From Euborellia annulipes (taxonomy: Eukaryota > Arthropoda > Insecta > Dermaptera > Anisolabididae): DNA of 64,000 nucleotides. The first letter of the stretch is position 1, and the number at the start of each line of letters is the position of its first letter. This document shows positions 30,225-40,833 of the stretch, in pieces. Made by a program: the position numbers and the translations under genes. The stretch covers positions 62,001 to 126,000 of the forward strand of contig JAKCPI010007924.1 in assembly GCA_023213315.1 (NCBI GenBank). Direction: 5' to 3'. Below the pieces are notes generated by a model that did not search any database, was not told the DNA's origin, and saw nothing but the letters and a program-made list of their open reading frames with translations.

Positions 30225-30575
30225 CATTTTCCCATGTTAATAAATTTTACATCTTGAATTCTAATAATCGGCGGTAACTAAATATATCTCGACACAAAAA
30301 AATCTGGAGTGGCAAGCTCTTTTTTTTCTTTCATAAAAACACTCACACTTTTTTCTCATTCACACTCACAATCACACACACATTCACATAGTCTTTTCGG
30401 CAACTTAGGCCATTTAAGACTTTTAACGATACTCGTATGTTTAATATGTATATCTATTGGGGGTCCAGACATTTCTATTTAAGCCATTTGGTATCGTGGC
30501 AAGCTCAGAACACAACTTTCGATTACCGAAGGTAAGAGAAAGTTGTGTGCTATGCGCCAGACACACCTGATTTTC
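30225..30575 (+). mobile_element. HER 3' end split by SINE-A
   Basis: TTTTCCCATGTTAATAAATT, then ACAAAAAAATCTGGAGTGGC, interrupted at 30320-30495, then GTGGCAAGCTCAGAACACAA and the closing arm ending CACACCTGA. Confidence 0.8.
30320..30495 (-). mobile_element. SINE-A, 5'-truncated, with 11-bp duplication
   Basis: Tail and body only (no tRNA head). GTGGCAAGCTC at 30309-30319 and 30496-30506 flanks it in the HER hairpin. Confidence 0.85.
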
Positions 30576-31238
30576 TTTTTTTTTTTACTTATCAAAAATT
30601 TGTCCCAAATAAGACTGTGCCTTGGGCCCCAGAAAAAGATTATTACGGCTCTGGGTGATAGACGTAGGCCAACTGAAAAAATTCGGAACTTGAGCCCAAC
30701 AGCCCATCCTGATCTTCTGGACTTCTTTTTAATTAGAAAAAAATCAATATTTTTCATTCATTTGTGTGATAAATGTAGAGGTGGGCAATCCGTTCGCGAA
30801 CGGGTCGTTGAAGTGAACGGGTCGCGTTTTTAACCGTTCGCCGGTCCTCCGCTTATTTGTTTTGACCGTTCGCCGGTCCTAACATTTCTAATTTATTGAA
30901 TTCCATCTTCAGAGACTTCAAGTTCGAATAATTTCATGTTTTTTATAAGGTAAAAGTAAAAGTAAAAAAAAAAAATTTCATTTTACGAAAATATTTGCCT
31001 AAAAGAGACGGGGAGTTTTTTTTTTCCCTAATATTCATTCGTTCTAAGTGAGAGAAAGAGAAAGAGATCTTTTATCCTGGGGTCTTTTCAAATATATTCT
31101 CTCTCTTTTGCGTTGTGCTTGAAAGTTTGACATGCTGAGAGAGAGAGAGGGGGAGGGGGAGGGGAGGGGGGAGAACAAGTAACTTCAATTTTCCTTCATT
31201 CGTTTGACTTTACTCAGTTCAAAATATTAAAATAGCTC

Positions 31239-31269
<31 letters not shown>

Positions 31270-31429
31270 TGATGTGTGTTTGAAATAAATATCATCTCAT
31301 ATCAAAAAAAAAAAAAATTTACTCAACGAAAAAGTCAAATTATGATAAAAACATAAAAAATAATGATAGATCGATTTTAGAAGTTGTCAACAGGTAATAA
31401 CGAGAATATTGATAATCTTAACGTCAAGG
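30576..31429. other. No gene; hAT-like end and microsatellites
   Basis: At 30777 GAGGTGGGCAATCCGTTCG with repeated CGAACGG/GTTCGCCGGTCC looks like one end of a hAT; the other end is not found. (GA)n, GGGGGA runs near 31135-31170 and (TC)n at 31233-31262. No coding evidence. Confidence 0.45.
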
Positions 31430-31471
31430 CAAGGGCGGATACAAGGGGGAGGTAAAGGGGGTAATTACCCC

Positions 31472-32365
31472 TAGGGATGAAACGATACCACTGAAGTATC
31501 GATACTTTTACTCGGTACTGGTATCGGTTGCAAAGTATCGAGTACCTACTCAGTATCGATTGAAAAGAATCGATACTTACTCGTATCGGTCAATATTTTC
31601 GTACAATTAAAGATATGCAAAAACAGCAGTAAGTACTGATAGTATATTTATCGATATAATAAAAAAACAAGAATCCCAGAGACTTTGCGGCCAGGAGATT
31701 AAATAAAAATCTTTTATTTAATTTCTATTTGCTGACGTTTCGGTCACCAACCACGACCTTCATCATCGGAGACCTCTGAGTAGCAAGTATGATAATATTT
31801 TTGTACATATCAAAGTAAAAAGAAATTGTATATTTTTAATTGCAATGAATATTAAAATACCTAAAATCGTGTATAATTGACAATATTTGCATTGATTAAG
31901 GTCGTGATTGGAGTCCGAAACGTCGGCAAATAGAAATTATAATAAATAAAAATTTTTTTATTTAATGTCCTGGCTGCAAAGTCCCTGCGAATTTTGATTA
32001 AATTTCCACACGCATAAAACATCTTGAAAAAAAAAAAAAAAAAAAAAAGACGGCTAAGAAAAAATTCAGTTCTAGCGGTACTATCCAAAAATAATTTTTC
32101 AAGATGTTTCCCTATTAAACAATCTTATACTAAAAATTAAAAAAATATAGCGGTATAAACATTTCCACTTATTTCTATTATAAACAAGAACAAATGTTCT
32201 TCCGGCCTAACTAATCATCGCGTACGAGGACCGAGTATCGATACGAGTATTTTTGACCGATACTTACTTGGTACTCGATTCCAAAGTATCGATTCTAAAA
32301 GTACTTGGTATCGAAAGAAAAGTATCGAGTAAGTACTCGTATTTACTCGTATCGTTTCATCCCTA
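31472..32365. mobile_element. hAT-7 (TAGGGATG ends)
   Basis: Ends TAGGGATGAAACGATAC and GTATCGTTTCATCCCTA, perfect inverted repeats; perfect 8-bp duplication ATTACCCC at 31464-31471 and 32366-32373. Subterminal GTATCGAT repeats near both ends, as expected for hAT transposase binding sites. Confidence 0.85.
31672..31995. mobile_element. Penelope-like pLTR pair, decayed ribozymes
   Basis: Inverted arms GACTTTGCGGCCAGGAG ... and CCTGGCTGCAAAGTCC. Left arm carries GACGTTTCGGTCACC...GACCTTCATCAT (minus; core C changed), right arm GGAGTCCGAAACGTCGGC at 31928-31935 with a broken CTGANGA. Confidence 0.65.
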
Positions 32366-32595
32366 ATTACCCCCTCTGAGATTTGAAAAAAAAAATACTT
32401 TTTTTCGAAAAAAAAAAATATTTTTAATGTAAAATTTTTAAAATTAATACTTACAAATTTGATGTGTATTTATATTCTGGCAAACAAGTACATAATGCGC
32501 TTTTAAATTACCGAAATTTAAAAAAAATAGTGTGCTGTGCGACGAGTCACACCAGATTACCCCCCCCCCCCGAGAAACACCTGGATCCGCCCTTG

Positions 32596-33220
32596 GTAAG
32601 GAGAAAGAGTGATATGGAAAGGACATAGAGAAGAAGGAAGAGACATCGAAGTGGAATAAAGAACAAAAGTTATGAGTATGAACACGATAACTTAAAAAAT
32701 TAACGATTTAGTCTTAATTTAAGCCGAATAACTTAATAGTGGGTGAAAAGTTAAAAAAAAAAAAATCGTCATATTTCTTTCTTTTCATTATTAAATTGAA
32801 ATGAAAATATATTTTTATTTTTAATCTTCATGAGTTGGAATCGGAAACCATTCATTTCCGAATGAAAATAAACCTTTATAGCTAAGAAGAGAGAGAGAGA
32901 GAGAGAGAGAGAGTTATTTATAATTAGTTTGTGCTCCTCCCACGCGCGCGTTGCCTTCGCGCTTTGATTCATTTAAAGAAAAAAAAAAAAGGGAGAGAGA
33001 GAGAAAAAGAAATTACCTAGCTTGCTAGCAAACTCACTCCTTAAGAGGATTTAATTTCTTTCTTTATTAGATATAATATCTTTTGACTTTTTTTTATTTT
33101 TATTCTTTGTATTTACTCCTGGGGGGTGAATACTTGTTTTTTTATTTTATACAGAAAAAGAATCATGAACAAGGGAAATTTTTTATTTTTACGTATCAAG
33201 TGTAAAGAACCCTAAAAAAA
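32596..33220. other. No gene; microsatellites
   Basis: (GA)n at about 32888-32912 and an A-run near 32755. The rest is AT-rich and unassigned. Confidence 0.45.
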
Positions 33221-33758
33221 TCTGGTGTGATGGTCGTAACAGCACACAACTTTCTCTTATCTTCGGTAATTGAAAGTTGTGTTCAGTGCTTGTCATACCA
33301 GATTTTTTGTGACGACTTGTATTTAGTTTCCGACAGGACGGTACGTTCGATTTTCAAGATGTAAAATTTATATGGGAAAATATTTATATTTTGATACCAA
33401 GGCAACCATTTCTCCTATCTTTTCTATGAAGCACAAGAGTAAAGTCTGCTTCAAACAATTTTGAGGGCAAAATGAGAATATACATTCTAAAGAGCATCTA
33501 AAAAATAATTGATTTTTGAATTTTAATCAAAATCGTTGAACAGAATTTGGAGAAAATCGAAAAAAAAAACTGAAAAAGTACATTTGTAAAGTACTAGTAC
33601 TTTTTGGCCGATTTTGATTAAAAGTTAATTTTTACGCCTTAGTTGGGAGCCTAACTTAAATATAAAATTTCAACCTCGTATCTCAATTCCTTCATGCTTG
33701 AATCCAAACAGATACACAGACAAACCATGTCACGAAAACCACTTTTTTGGATTCAGGG

Positions 33759-34265
33759 CAAGGGCGGATACAAGGGGGGTGGGTAAAGGGGGTAATTACT
33801 CCCCTGAGATTTGAAAAAGAAATACTTTTTTTTCGAAAAAAAAATTTATTTTTAATGTAAAATTTTAAAAATTAATACTTTTTTTTTTTTTTTTTTTTTT
33901 AAGTCATTTCGGCTGCAGAGGCCATTTGACTTTTATAAATTTATTGATTATTTTATTTAATACATGTATCGATGGCTTCCGGCGGGCGTTCAATGGTCTT
34001 GTTTTTCGGGGGCCACCTATCCCGATTTTCAGCACCACTTGGCGTTGCTTAACAATGATGATCTTGGTGGCTGTTGTTCTTTCTTCTTGCCAGGCCCGCC
34101 GGCAAAATTAATACTTAAAAATTTGATTTATATTTATATTCTGGCAAATAAGTACCTACAGAATGCGCCTTTAAATTATCGAAATTAAGAAAAAAATGTG
34201 ATCTGTGTGACCAGTCACTCCAGATTACCCCCCCCCTCCGAGAAACACCTCTGGATCCGCCACTG
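33759..34265. mobile_element. hAT-8 (GGCGGAT family) with SINE-5S inside
   Basis: Ends CAAGGGCGGATACAAGG and CTCTGGATCCGCCACTG; flanks ATTCAGGG and ATTCAGGA. Interior again has a HER-like half hairpin (CAGTCACTCCAGATTACCC). Confidence 0.8.
33881..34103 (-). mobile_element. SINE-5S (5S rRNA-derived SINE)
   Basis: On the minus strand, after GGGCCTGGCAAG the head reads CACCAAGATCATCATTGTTA-AGCAACGCC, then GGATAGGTGGCCC: the 5S motifs (GTTAAGCAACGxx; GGATGGGTGACC) of the internal pol III promoter. Body CCGGAAGCCATCGATACATG, tail CAAATGGCCTCTGCAGCCG and a long A-run. Flanked by AAATTAATACTT at 33869-33880 and 34105-34116. Confidence 0.82.
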
Positions 34266-34345
34266 ATTCAGGAGACCTCAAATTGAATCCAATAATTTCT
34301 CTTTCTATGTATTAACATATATAGAGGTAAGAGAAAGTAAAAATA

Positions 34346-34425
34346 TGATCGTGTGCTATATATGCTCTGCTTATCGTAAATTTCCCGCATTTAGGCTAGC
34401 GCTCATTTGGGCGAAACGTCTCTTA
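34346..34425 (+). repeat. Dispersed repeat P, plus copy
   Basis: GTGCTATATATGCTCTGCTT ... CATTTGGGCGAAACGTCTC, matching 27530-27615. The GAAACGTC end resembles PLE pLTR arms, but no CTGANGA core is found at ribozyme distance. Confidence 0.55.
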
Positions 34426-34554
34426 CTTTTCATTGGTCCAAAAAAAAACTTCTTTGACTGCATCCTCGCAATCCAACATTACAATATCAATGAGTGTTAT
34501 GTGGACATCTCACAGCCACATTCCATTAATTGTTTACATTACAATATCTACAGC

Positions 34555-34812
34555 CAGTGGCGTCATTTCAACTTTTTCTTGGGAGGGGCAAATTTTTTTC
34601 TTGGGGGGGGGGCAAACATTTTTTTTCTTAAAATTTACTTACAAATATGTACTCAAATTGAGCCAAAAGATATTTAATTTAATTAATTGTTTAATTCTCT
34701 ACAGTTTATATACTCGTAGATATATTTTGAAAGATTTTATCTAGAATAATATAAAATTTTATAAAAGTCAGAGGCAAATGACCCCTCTGCCCCCCTTCAA
34801 ATAACGCCACTG
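34555..34812. mobile_element. hAT-9, 258 bp
   Basis: Ends CAGTGGCGTCATTTCAA and TTCAAATAACGCCACTG; perfect 8-bp duplication TCTACAGC at 34547-34554 and 34813-34820. G-rich left, C-rich right interior. Confidence 0.87.
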
Positions 34813-34820
34813 TCTACAGC

Positions 34821-35879
34821 CACTAACTCAACCACTTTATAATATTACATTGAGTAATGCAAATCAGTTTAGACACAATGACCGATTTGCAATAAAAAAT
34901 TAGGAAATTGACAAAAAGAAAAAGCATTTCCTGTAGTAGTGTTTGGAAAATGAAACTTTTACGATTAAAAATGATTCGGAGTTCGAACTTTCCGCGTTCG
35001 AGACTCGATGCGGGAGAATTTTTTTGTTTAAATTTGTTTAAATTTATACACAGTATTTAAATAATTTAATCTTTTAAATTTTTTCTGAGAGAAATTAAAA
35101 GGAATTTTTTTTTGTCTCTTTCTGCTCTTTGACTATCGACTACTATAATTATATTCTTTTTTTTTTTTTTTTATTTGAAAGGCTTTAAGGAGTTTTTCAT
35201 CAAAGATTTAAATTTTAAATAACTGAGTTAAGTACTTAAATATTTAAACAGCGAGATAGAGGGAATGAGAGAGAGAGGCTTTTTTATTTCTTTAGTAAAA
35301 AGTTTTTCGAAAAGCATAGAACGAAAGAACCTCAAAAATCCCGTTAAAAAAAAATATACAATATATTATAAAAATAGAAGGAATGCTTAAAATGAGGTGA
35401 ATTTTCTACCACAGTATATGAGATTTTAAGTGTTTATTTTTATTCAGCCTATTTAGTGCATTTGGAGGGGTTAGGAACATACAGTAGTGGGGTAAGTCAA
35501 AATTTTTTTGAAAATGAATTATTTCAATTTTCCATATCATTGGGATGCCATCTACCATTATATGATGATGAGATGATGAGTTGTTCTGGGGCTTCTCTTT
35601 GCACTGCGACCTTCTAGATCAGATCTATTATGCTCCCCCGTTCTAGGAATGGTTCGAATTCGGGTGATGTTTTACCATTATATACAGTAAACTAAAGAAT
35701 ATTAAAAAAAAAAAAACAACTTTTGTAAAATAAATAAATTTTTGTAAGCAAGAAACAATGTGTTTTATTTGAACTATTTGAATTTATAATGATTAATTTT
35801 ATTTTACCAGGTGTTTTTTGTATCATAAAAATATTACAGATAACATATGCCATCAGGACAAAAAAGATTATCCACTTCT
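34821..35879. other. No gene seen
   Basis: Very AT-rich, about 1 kb. Nothing recognised; minus frame 35692-35925 is low-complexity. Confidence 0.45.
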
Positions 35880-36402
35880 CTTCTGTGGTTAAATCTACCG
35901 CAAAGAAATTAGGCTTCCTATTCAAAACGAAGCGTTACTTTTCCTCCCAATAACTCTTAACCCTCTATAAAGCCCAAATTCGGCCGTGTCTTGAATAGGG
36001 GCGTCGAAAGACGCTCTCTCCTCCTTGGACGCCATACAGAGGCGTGCAATTAGACTGACCGGCGATTCTACCCTCACCGCATCCCTACAGTCACTAGATC
36101 ATAGAAGAAGCGTGTCTGCACTATCTCTCTTCTACAGGTATTACCATGGTCAATGCTCTGCCGAATTAAAATCAATTATCCCACCCAATGCAACATATTC
36201 ACGGAACACAAGAGAGGCATCTTCCCAGCATCCCTATGCTGTTCAGATCACGACTAACAGAACAAAACAATTTCATTCTTCCTTTGTCCCCATGACCTCC
36301 CGGGATTGGAACAAGCTCCCTGCGTCTATCTTCCCCAAAACCTACAATCTTCAGACTTTCAAGTCTAACCTCAACAGGCATCTTCTCAGTTCCCGCAGTT
36401 GA
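35880..36402 (+). pseudogene. Jockey-like LINE reverse transcriptase C-terminus, with stops
   Basis: From about 35900 the plus strand reads AKKLGFLFKTKRYFSSQ, stop, LLTLYKAQIRPCLE, stop, then intact from 36025: DAIQRRAIRLTGD, RRSVSALSLFYRYYHG and SRDWNKLPASIF ... LQTFKSNLNRHL. This is the thumb and C-terminal domain of an arthropod-type jockey element (LYKAQIRPCLEY, LDxIQRRAxRL, WNxLPxxIFP). Two stops and a lost segment make it a pseudogene. Domains upstream are absent (5' truncation). I recall near-identical phrases mostly from crustaceans and other arthropods. Confidence 0.85.
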
Positions 36403-36989
36403 GTTCCTCTTTTATGCTTCTCCTTTTGTTTTAATTTTCTTTTTGACTGCATGTGACCACTGGTCATTAGAGGTCTTCGGACATTATGCACCCATTCCAG
36501 AAAAAAAAAGTTCTTGATTAAACATGTGAGCTTTTTATGGCAATCAATGCAAAATACCTTTTTTTTCAGTCCTCCATTTATCGATAGAATTTGAGCTCTC
36601 TGGCAATTCATGTTCTCTTATCCTGGACGCTGATAACTATACATAATAGATATAATTTTATATATGAAATTTTTAATAATCAAAAAATATTTTTATTTAT
36701 TTTTTTTATGTCAGAGAGAGAGGAGAGAAAATCTTATTCCAAGATCTCTGACCTGGAAAAAGTGTTTTCTCATATCGGTTAAAGATTGGCCTGTCATTCG
36801 CCAACTCCTAAGGAGAAGAATGAGAGAGAAAGAGAGGGAAAAAAAAGTTGAAAAGTTCGTCAAAGCAAAAATTTGCTGGAAAATTAGAAAAATAATTAAT
36901 AGAAAAAAAAAGAATGGAAAGCAAAGTGTTTGGGGTTGAAGAACAAACAAATCACTTAAGAGAAAATCTTTATTTATTGTTATTATTTG
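36403..36989. other. LINE 3' flank and unassigned DNA
   Basis: 36403-36480 may be LINE 3' UTR. The purine-rich 36710-36940 is open in two frames but low-complexity (KKVEKFVKAK-like), so not called. Confidence 0.4.
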
Positions 36990-37258
36990 ATATTCCTAAC
37001 GGGATCCCAGTTTATTTGCCCGAGGTGCTTTCGTGCACGAAGACACACACCTTAAACCCAACAGGCCTCTGGCCGTAGCCATCTACCGGCACCCCGTGAA
37101 GTTGCATCACTTCCTATCTCTAACTCCTTCGTTCTAGTGAACTAATCCTTATTTCTGGTTCCAACCGGTCCCTTTAATCCAACTTGTTCTTTCCTATGGA
37201 GAATGTTCTTGTTTGAGGAGGAACCGGCTCCTTTTGAAGAATTCATCATTGGGAAATC
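36990..37258 (+). repeat. Dispersed repeat G, copy 3
   Basis: ATTCCTAACGGGATCCCAG to GGAACCGGCTCCTTTTG; shares CCTCTGGCCGTAGCCATCTA. A short HER scrap (CAATTATTTTTTAGATGCTC) follows at 37258. Confidence 0.6.
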
Positions 37259-37744
37259 AATTATTTTTTAGATGCTCTGTTGTGCCCATATAGGTCAAAT
37301 ATATTGTAAGGCACTTTTGAGTGTGAGTTGTGAGGACACTTGCAAGTCCCGGGATATTGGACTTTAATGAAAGAGTTGTTTGGTTTTTAGGTTTTAATAA
37401 CAATAACTATTTACTGTTTATAGGTTGGATTGATGATTGGATGGAGAGATGATAAGATGTCTATAGGACGATTGGACTGGGCCGAAGTAGCATATGATAG
37501 ATCGAATGTTCTAAGTCCAAATAGGACCCCAATGCGTAACAGGGTCCAAATAATTCAATAATTAGGATATATAGGGGTCCAGGCATATTTATTTATAAAT
37601 TATTTATTGGTAATCAAATGATTTAAATAAATATTCATCGGACTCTCTGGGATCGCCCCTAGGCTTTAAGATTATCAATATTGACATTTGTCAACAGTTC
37701 TAACCTCTCGATCGAGGGGGAATATTAATTCTTCACATTCCCTG
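37259..37744. other. MITE-4 and SINE-A remnants
   Basis: 37522-37552 holds a lone MITE-4 end (AATGCGTAACAGGGTCC). 37572-37660 is a decayed minus SINE-A body (GGGGTCCAGGCATATTTATT ... CATCGGACTCTCTGGGAT). The rest is unassigned. Confidence 0.5.
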
Positions 37745-37875
37745 AGTCAATTTATTTTCTTTATTTTATTTAAGGTCTATTTCTGAGGCATCTGAGGCCA
37801 GTTCGACTCTGTCTCTATTGATTGCTAGCCAATTTCAATTGAAATAAATTTTTGTCGCATGAGATGCTAACACAC
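37745..37875 (-). mobile_element. SINE-B, head missing
   Basis: On the minus strand: CATCTCATGCGACAAAAATT, TTCAATTGAAATTGGCTAGC, then GAACTGGCCTCAGATGCC and an AGACCTTAAATAAA end. Matches 25743-25920 from the CTCATGCGA block onward. Confidence 0.65.
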
Positions 37876-38371
37876 ACAAGAGACAAGAACTCGGCCCAGG
37901 CGACGATAAATATTTTAATCTTGACATTTAAAATTTCGATAAAATGAATTTTCCCTATAACCCTACAACCTAGTCTTTATTAATAATAACACTGAATTTT
38001 TACTATCTTAAAAAAAAAGCGAGTTAAAGGATCGAGAGAGGTGGTTTTATGTTATTTATTATAACTCATTACCAATATAATGTCATCCCTGGAGAAGTGT
38101 TTTATGAGATATTCTCATGATCTCGAATATATCTAACGACATCAAGTAGGGGGGGAGGGGGGGGAGTTTCGAATTGCTCGTAAGATTTAATGTCTTCAAA
38201 TAAATAAAAAAATTTTCATAAGTCGACATTTATATTTTATTAGGAATGAATGAATGACCTTTTTTTCTTTTTTCCGTTGGAGGGCACCACGCCCAGCACG
38301 GGTGGATGGGGCATGACTAAATTTATACGACAAAAGAAGAAAATCGCAAGGCCACTAGAAGAAGTAGTACC
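37876..38371. other. No gene seen
   Basis: G-run at about 38146-38165 (GGGGGGGAGGGGGGGGAG). Otherwise AT-rich and unassigned. Confidence 0.4.
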
Positions 38372-38958
38372 CAGGGGCGGCGCGTCCACTAGGCGAACTA
38401 GGCGGTCGCCTAGGGCGGCAACCTGGAGAGGGCGGCAAAAAGGGAAAAAAATTTTGGTTCCACAAGCGGCACCCGAAAAATTTTGTACCGCGGCCGGCAA
38501 AAATTGCAAAAATTTATCATCTCTAAAAAAAGGAAAAAAATTTTAGTTCCGCAAGAGAAAATGTTCCGCGGGCGGCAAATTTTGGTTCCGTGGACGGCAA
38601 AAAAATTTTGTGTCTGTAAAAAAAAGGTAAAATATTTTTTCGGACGGGAAAAAATTTTGGAGAAAATGTTCCGTGGACGGCAAAAAAAATTTTGTGTCTC
38701 TAAAAAAAAAGGTAAAATATTTTTTCGGACGGGGAAAAATTTTGGAGAAAATGTTCCGCGGGCGGCAAAAAGGTAAAATATTTTTTCGGACGGGAAAAAT
38801 TTTGGTTCCGCGAAAAAAAAATTCGCAGAAAAATTTTTGAGATCAGGGAAAATTTTAAGGAGGGGGCGGCAATTTAAATTTTTAAAGTTTTTTTTGGGGG
38901 GGGGGGGGCGCAAAAAAATATCTTGCCTAGGGCGGCAGAATAGCTTGCGCCGGCCCTG
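38372..38958. mobile_element. hAT-10, 587 bp, internally repetitive
   Basis: Ends CAGGGGCGGCGCGTCC and CTTGCGCCGGCCCTG; perfect 8-bp duplication GTAGTACC at 38364-38371 and 38959-38966. The interior is about seven degenerate GGCGGCAAAAA...TTTTGGTTCCGCG units. Long frames here are by-products of the repeats. Confidence 0.85.
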
Positions 38959-38989
38959 GTAGTACCTTGATCAGGATTCGGTTTGGGTT

Positions 38990-39170
38990 AACTATATATG
39001 TAGTTAGAATGACTCACAGGAAGAGCGGATGTCAGTCAAAAGGAGAGCATCTATCGAATAAAAATCTCCTGATGATGGATTTATTAAAACCGAAATTTAA
39101 TTAAAACCGAAACGTCTTCTGAATTGAGATTTTTATTCGATTTTCACATCCTGTGAATCATTCTAATCGT
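38990..39170. mobile_element. Penelope-like pLTR palindrome with altered hammerhead
   Basis: Arms GAATGACTCACAGG.. / CCTGTGAATCATTC and ATCGAATAAAAATCTC / GAGATTTTTATTCGAT. Between them CTGATGA (39069) and GAAACGTC (39109-39116), with helix II replaced by a duplicated TTATTAAAACCGAAA / TTAATTAAAACCGAAA. Confidence 0.7.
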
Positions 39171-39691
39171 TGAACAGCCACTTCTCTTGCAGTATGTAAC
39201 AAATTTTCACTTTTGGTCTGTTCCTGGGTTGAAAGTGTGTTTTCCTAACCCGTTAGGTCTAGAATAGAAAGGAAATCGCTGTTATTCCAGAAAAACTTTG
39301 CTTCTGTGACCAGGACAATGAAATGGAAAATCGTGTACAGTCATAAATCTAGAAACACATTTCTGAACTTTGTAGAGTGGTTTCCGACTGTGTTTGTCTA
39401 TTCCTAGTGCAATTTTTGTTTTTACCTGATCATAATGACGAAAATGAAAAAAAAACCTCCTATTTTCACAAAAAAAAGAGTTTTTTTGTGCAAAGTTTGT
39501 GCTTAATAAAGTCTTTTTTTTCACATACTTTAGACATAAGCAATTGAAATATAACACTTAGAAGCCAGGAACAACAATTGTGTTACATAGTGTAATCAAC
39601 GTCTTAAATATTTAGTTGTTGAAAACATGTGTTTTATGGATTTATTTAAAAAAAAATCTGGTATGACTGATTACGCAGTGTTCCCTTTGCA
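39171..39691. other. No gene seen
   Basis: Unassigned; the minus frame 39557-39282 (91 codons) has no recognisable motif. Confidence 0.4.
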
Positions 39692-39802
39692 CATTTGGTA
39701 TCCAAATGGTTTAAATAAAATCATCGGACTGCCTGGGATCCGAACCCTCGACCCTTGCTATAAAAGACAGGCGCGCTACTAACTACGCCAAGCCCGAGGG
39801 CT
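39692..39802 (-). mobile_element. SINE-A fragment, variant head
   Basis: TTTGGTATCCAAATGG to ACGCCAAGCCCGAGGGC, same subfamily as 30113-30222. Confidence 0.72.
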
Positions 39803-39995
39803 ACTAAACATTGTTAAAAGGTCTTCTCCTTTGAATGCCAAAGTGGCGAAAATATATTTCCATTCTCTGCTATTGATTCTGGCCTATTCATTTGTTGTCC
39901 GGCTATTTAAATGTGCCTGTATGTTTATAGAACTTTCAAACGTCTTTTCTCTAATTGTTCAATTTCGTCACTATGATTCTTAGCAGGCGATATAT
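39803..39995 (-). repeat. Dispersed repeat D, copy 2
   Basis: Inverse of 2740-2965; TGCCAAAGTGGCGAAAATAT and CACTATGATTCTTAGCAGGC are the shared landmarks. Confidence 0.5.
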
Positions 39996-40189
39996 ATATA
40001 TCTTATATGTATCTATTCTTCTCCATATATCTATCTATCTTCTTCTATCTTCTATCTTCTCTATATATATAAAGAGAGATGTGACTTAATTACTTACTAA
40101 GTGATGACAAGGCACTGCCTAAACTATAATACCTATAAAGCTGACATTTGGCTTGTAGAGTCCTTTTGTGCCCAAGGCGTCATTTAAGA

Positions 40190-40472
40190 AGCGATTTTTC
40201 GAAATGCCAATTTTAAGAACACTAAATCGTCATTTATGGATATTTTTTTGATTCTAAATAATTCTTAAACAAGATGAAATATCAAATTGCTTTCTTCGCT
40301 AAAACCATCCTTAGGTGAATTCGATATTTCATGGTTTTTTGAAATTCGGCTCCTAAGAACCCCAAATCGCCATTTTTGTGAAAAATTCAGATTTTCCAAA
40401 CTTTTAACTGAAATGAGATATCAATATGCTTTCAACGCTAAAAGCTTCCCTAAATGAACCCCTAAAATATAA
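40190..40472 (+). repeat. Degenerate direct repeat, about 140-bp period
   Basis: Two diverged units (AATTTTAAGAACACTAAATC ... GAAATATCAAATTGCTTTC ... CGCTAAAACCATCC; then CTAAGAACCCCAAATCG ... GAGATATCAATATGCTTTC ... CGCTAAAAGCTTCC). Origin unknown. Confidence 0.55.
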
Positions 40473-40833
40473 TTTCAGGCAGGGGACCTCAAAGCGTGTA
40501 TATCCATCAAAATCTCGACATCGAATTTTTTACATTAATCCAATACTATATGGACCCTTTTACGCATTAGTGTGTCAAGCGCCAGCTACCGAGTTTTTGA
40601 GAAAATTAACTTTAAAGCTTTTTGTTTTCATTGGATTATATATAATTTTTCTTGTCAATTGTGCAAGTAACATTAAATATAAATTTTTTTAGGAGATATT
40701 TCATAAAAAATACTATTAATTATAGCATTTGAAACAATATTCCATGCTTAACTCAATTTTTAATTTTTTGGCGCTTGACACACTAATGCATAACAGGGTT
40801 CATATATTAATATATATAGAGGTAAGAGAAAGT
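40472..40833 (-). mobile_element. HER 5' part split by MITE-4
   Basis: CAGGGGACCTCAAAGCGTG to the 5' hairpin ATATAGAGGTAAGAGAAAGT, with a MITE-4 inside its AT-rich arm. Confidence 0.8.
40552..40801 (+). mobile_element. MITE-4, complete
   Basis: Ends GGACCCTTTTACGCATTAG and CTAATGCATAACAGGGTTC; ATAT at 40548-40551 and 40802-40805. The subterminal GGCGCTTGACACACTAATG is shared with the 5857 copy. Confidence 0.83.

Larger units (their letters stand above)
31430..32595. mobile_element. hAT-6 (GGCGGAT family) with nested elements
   Basis: Ends CAAGGGCGGATACAAGG and CCTGGATCCGCCCTTG. Right part has GTGCTGTGCGACGAGTCACA as in hAT-3. No clear 8-bp duplication (CGTCAAGG versus GTAAGGAG). Contains hAT-7, which contains a PLE. 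Confidence 0.7.
33221..34338 (-). mobile_element. HER split by hAT-8
   Basis: 3' hairpin TCTGGTGTGATGGTCG at the left; core to TTTTTTGGATTCAGGG; hAT-8; then ATTCAGGAGACCTC and the 5' hairpin ATATAGAGGTAAGAGAAAGT. Confidence 0.87.

Noticed and set aside
34346..34425. Hammerhead in repeat P
   Set aside because: It has GAAACGTC but no CTGANGA core at any reasonable helix II distance.
38372..38958. 167-codon minus and 98-codon plus frames
   Set aside because: They lie fully in hAT-10 and reflect its GGCGGCAAAA/TTTTGGTTCCG units.
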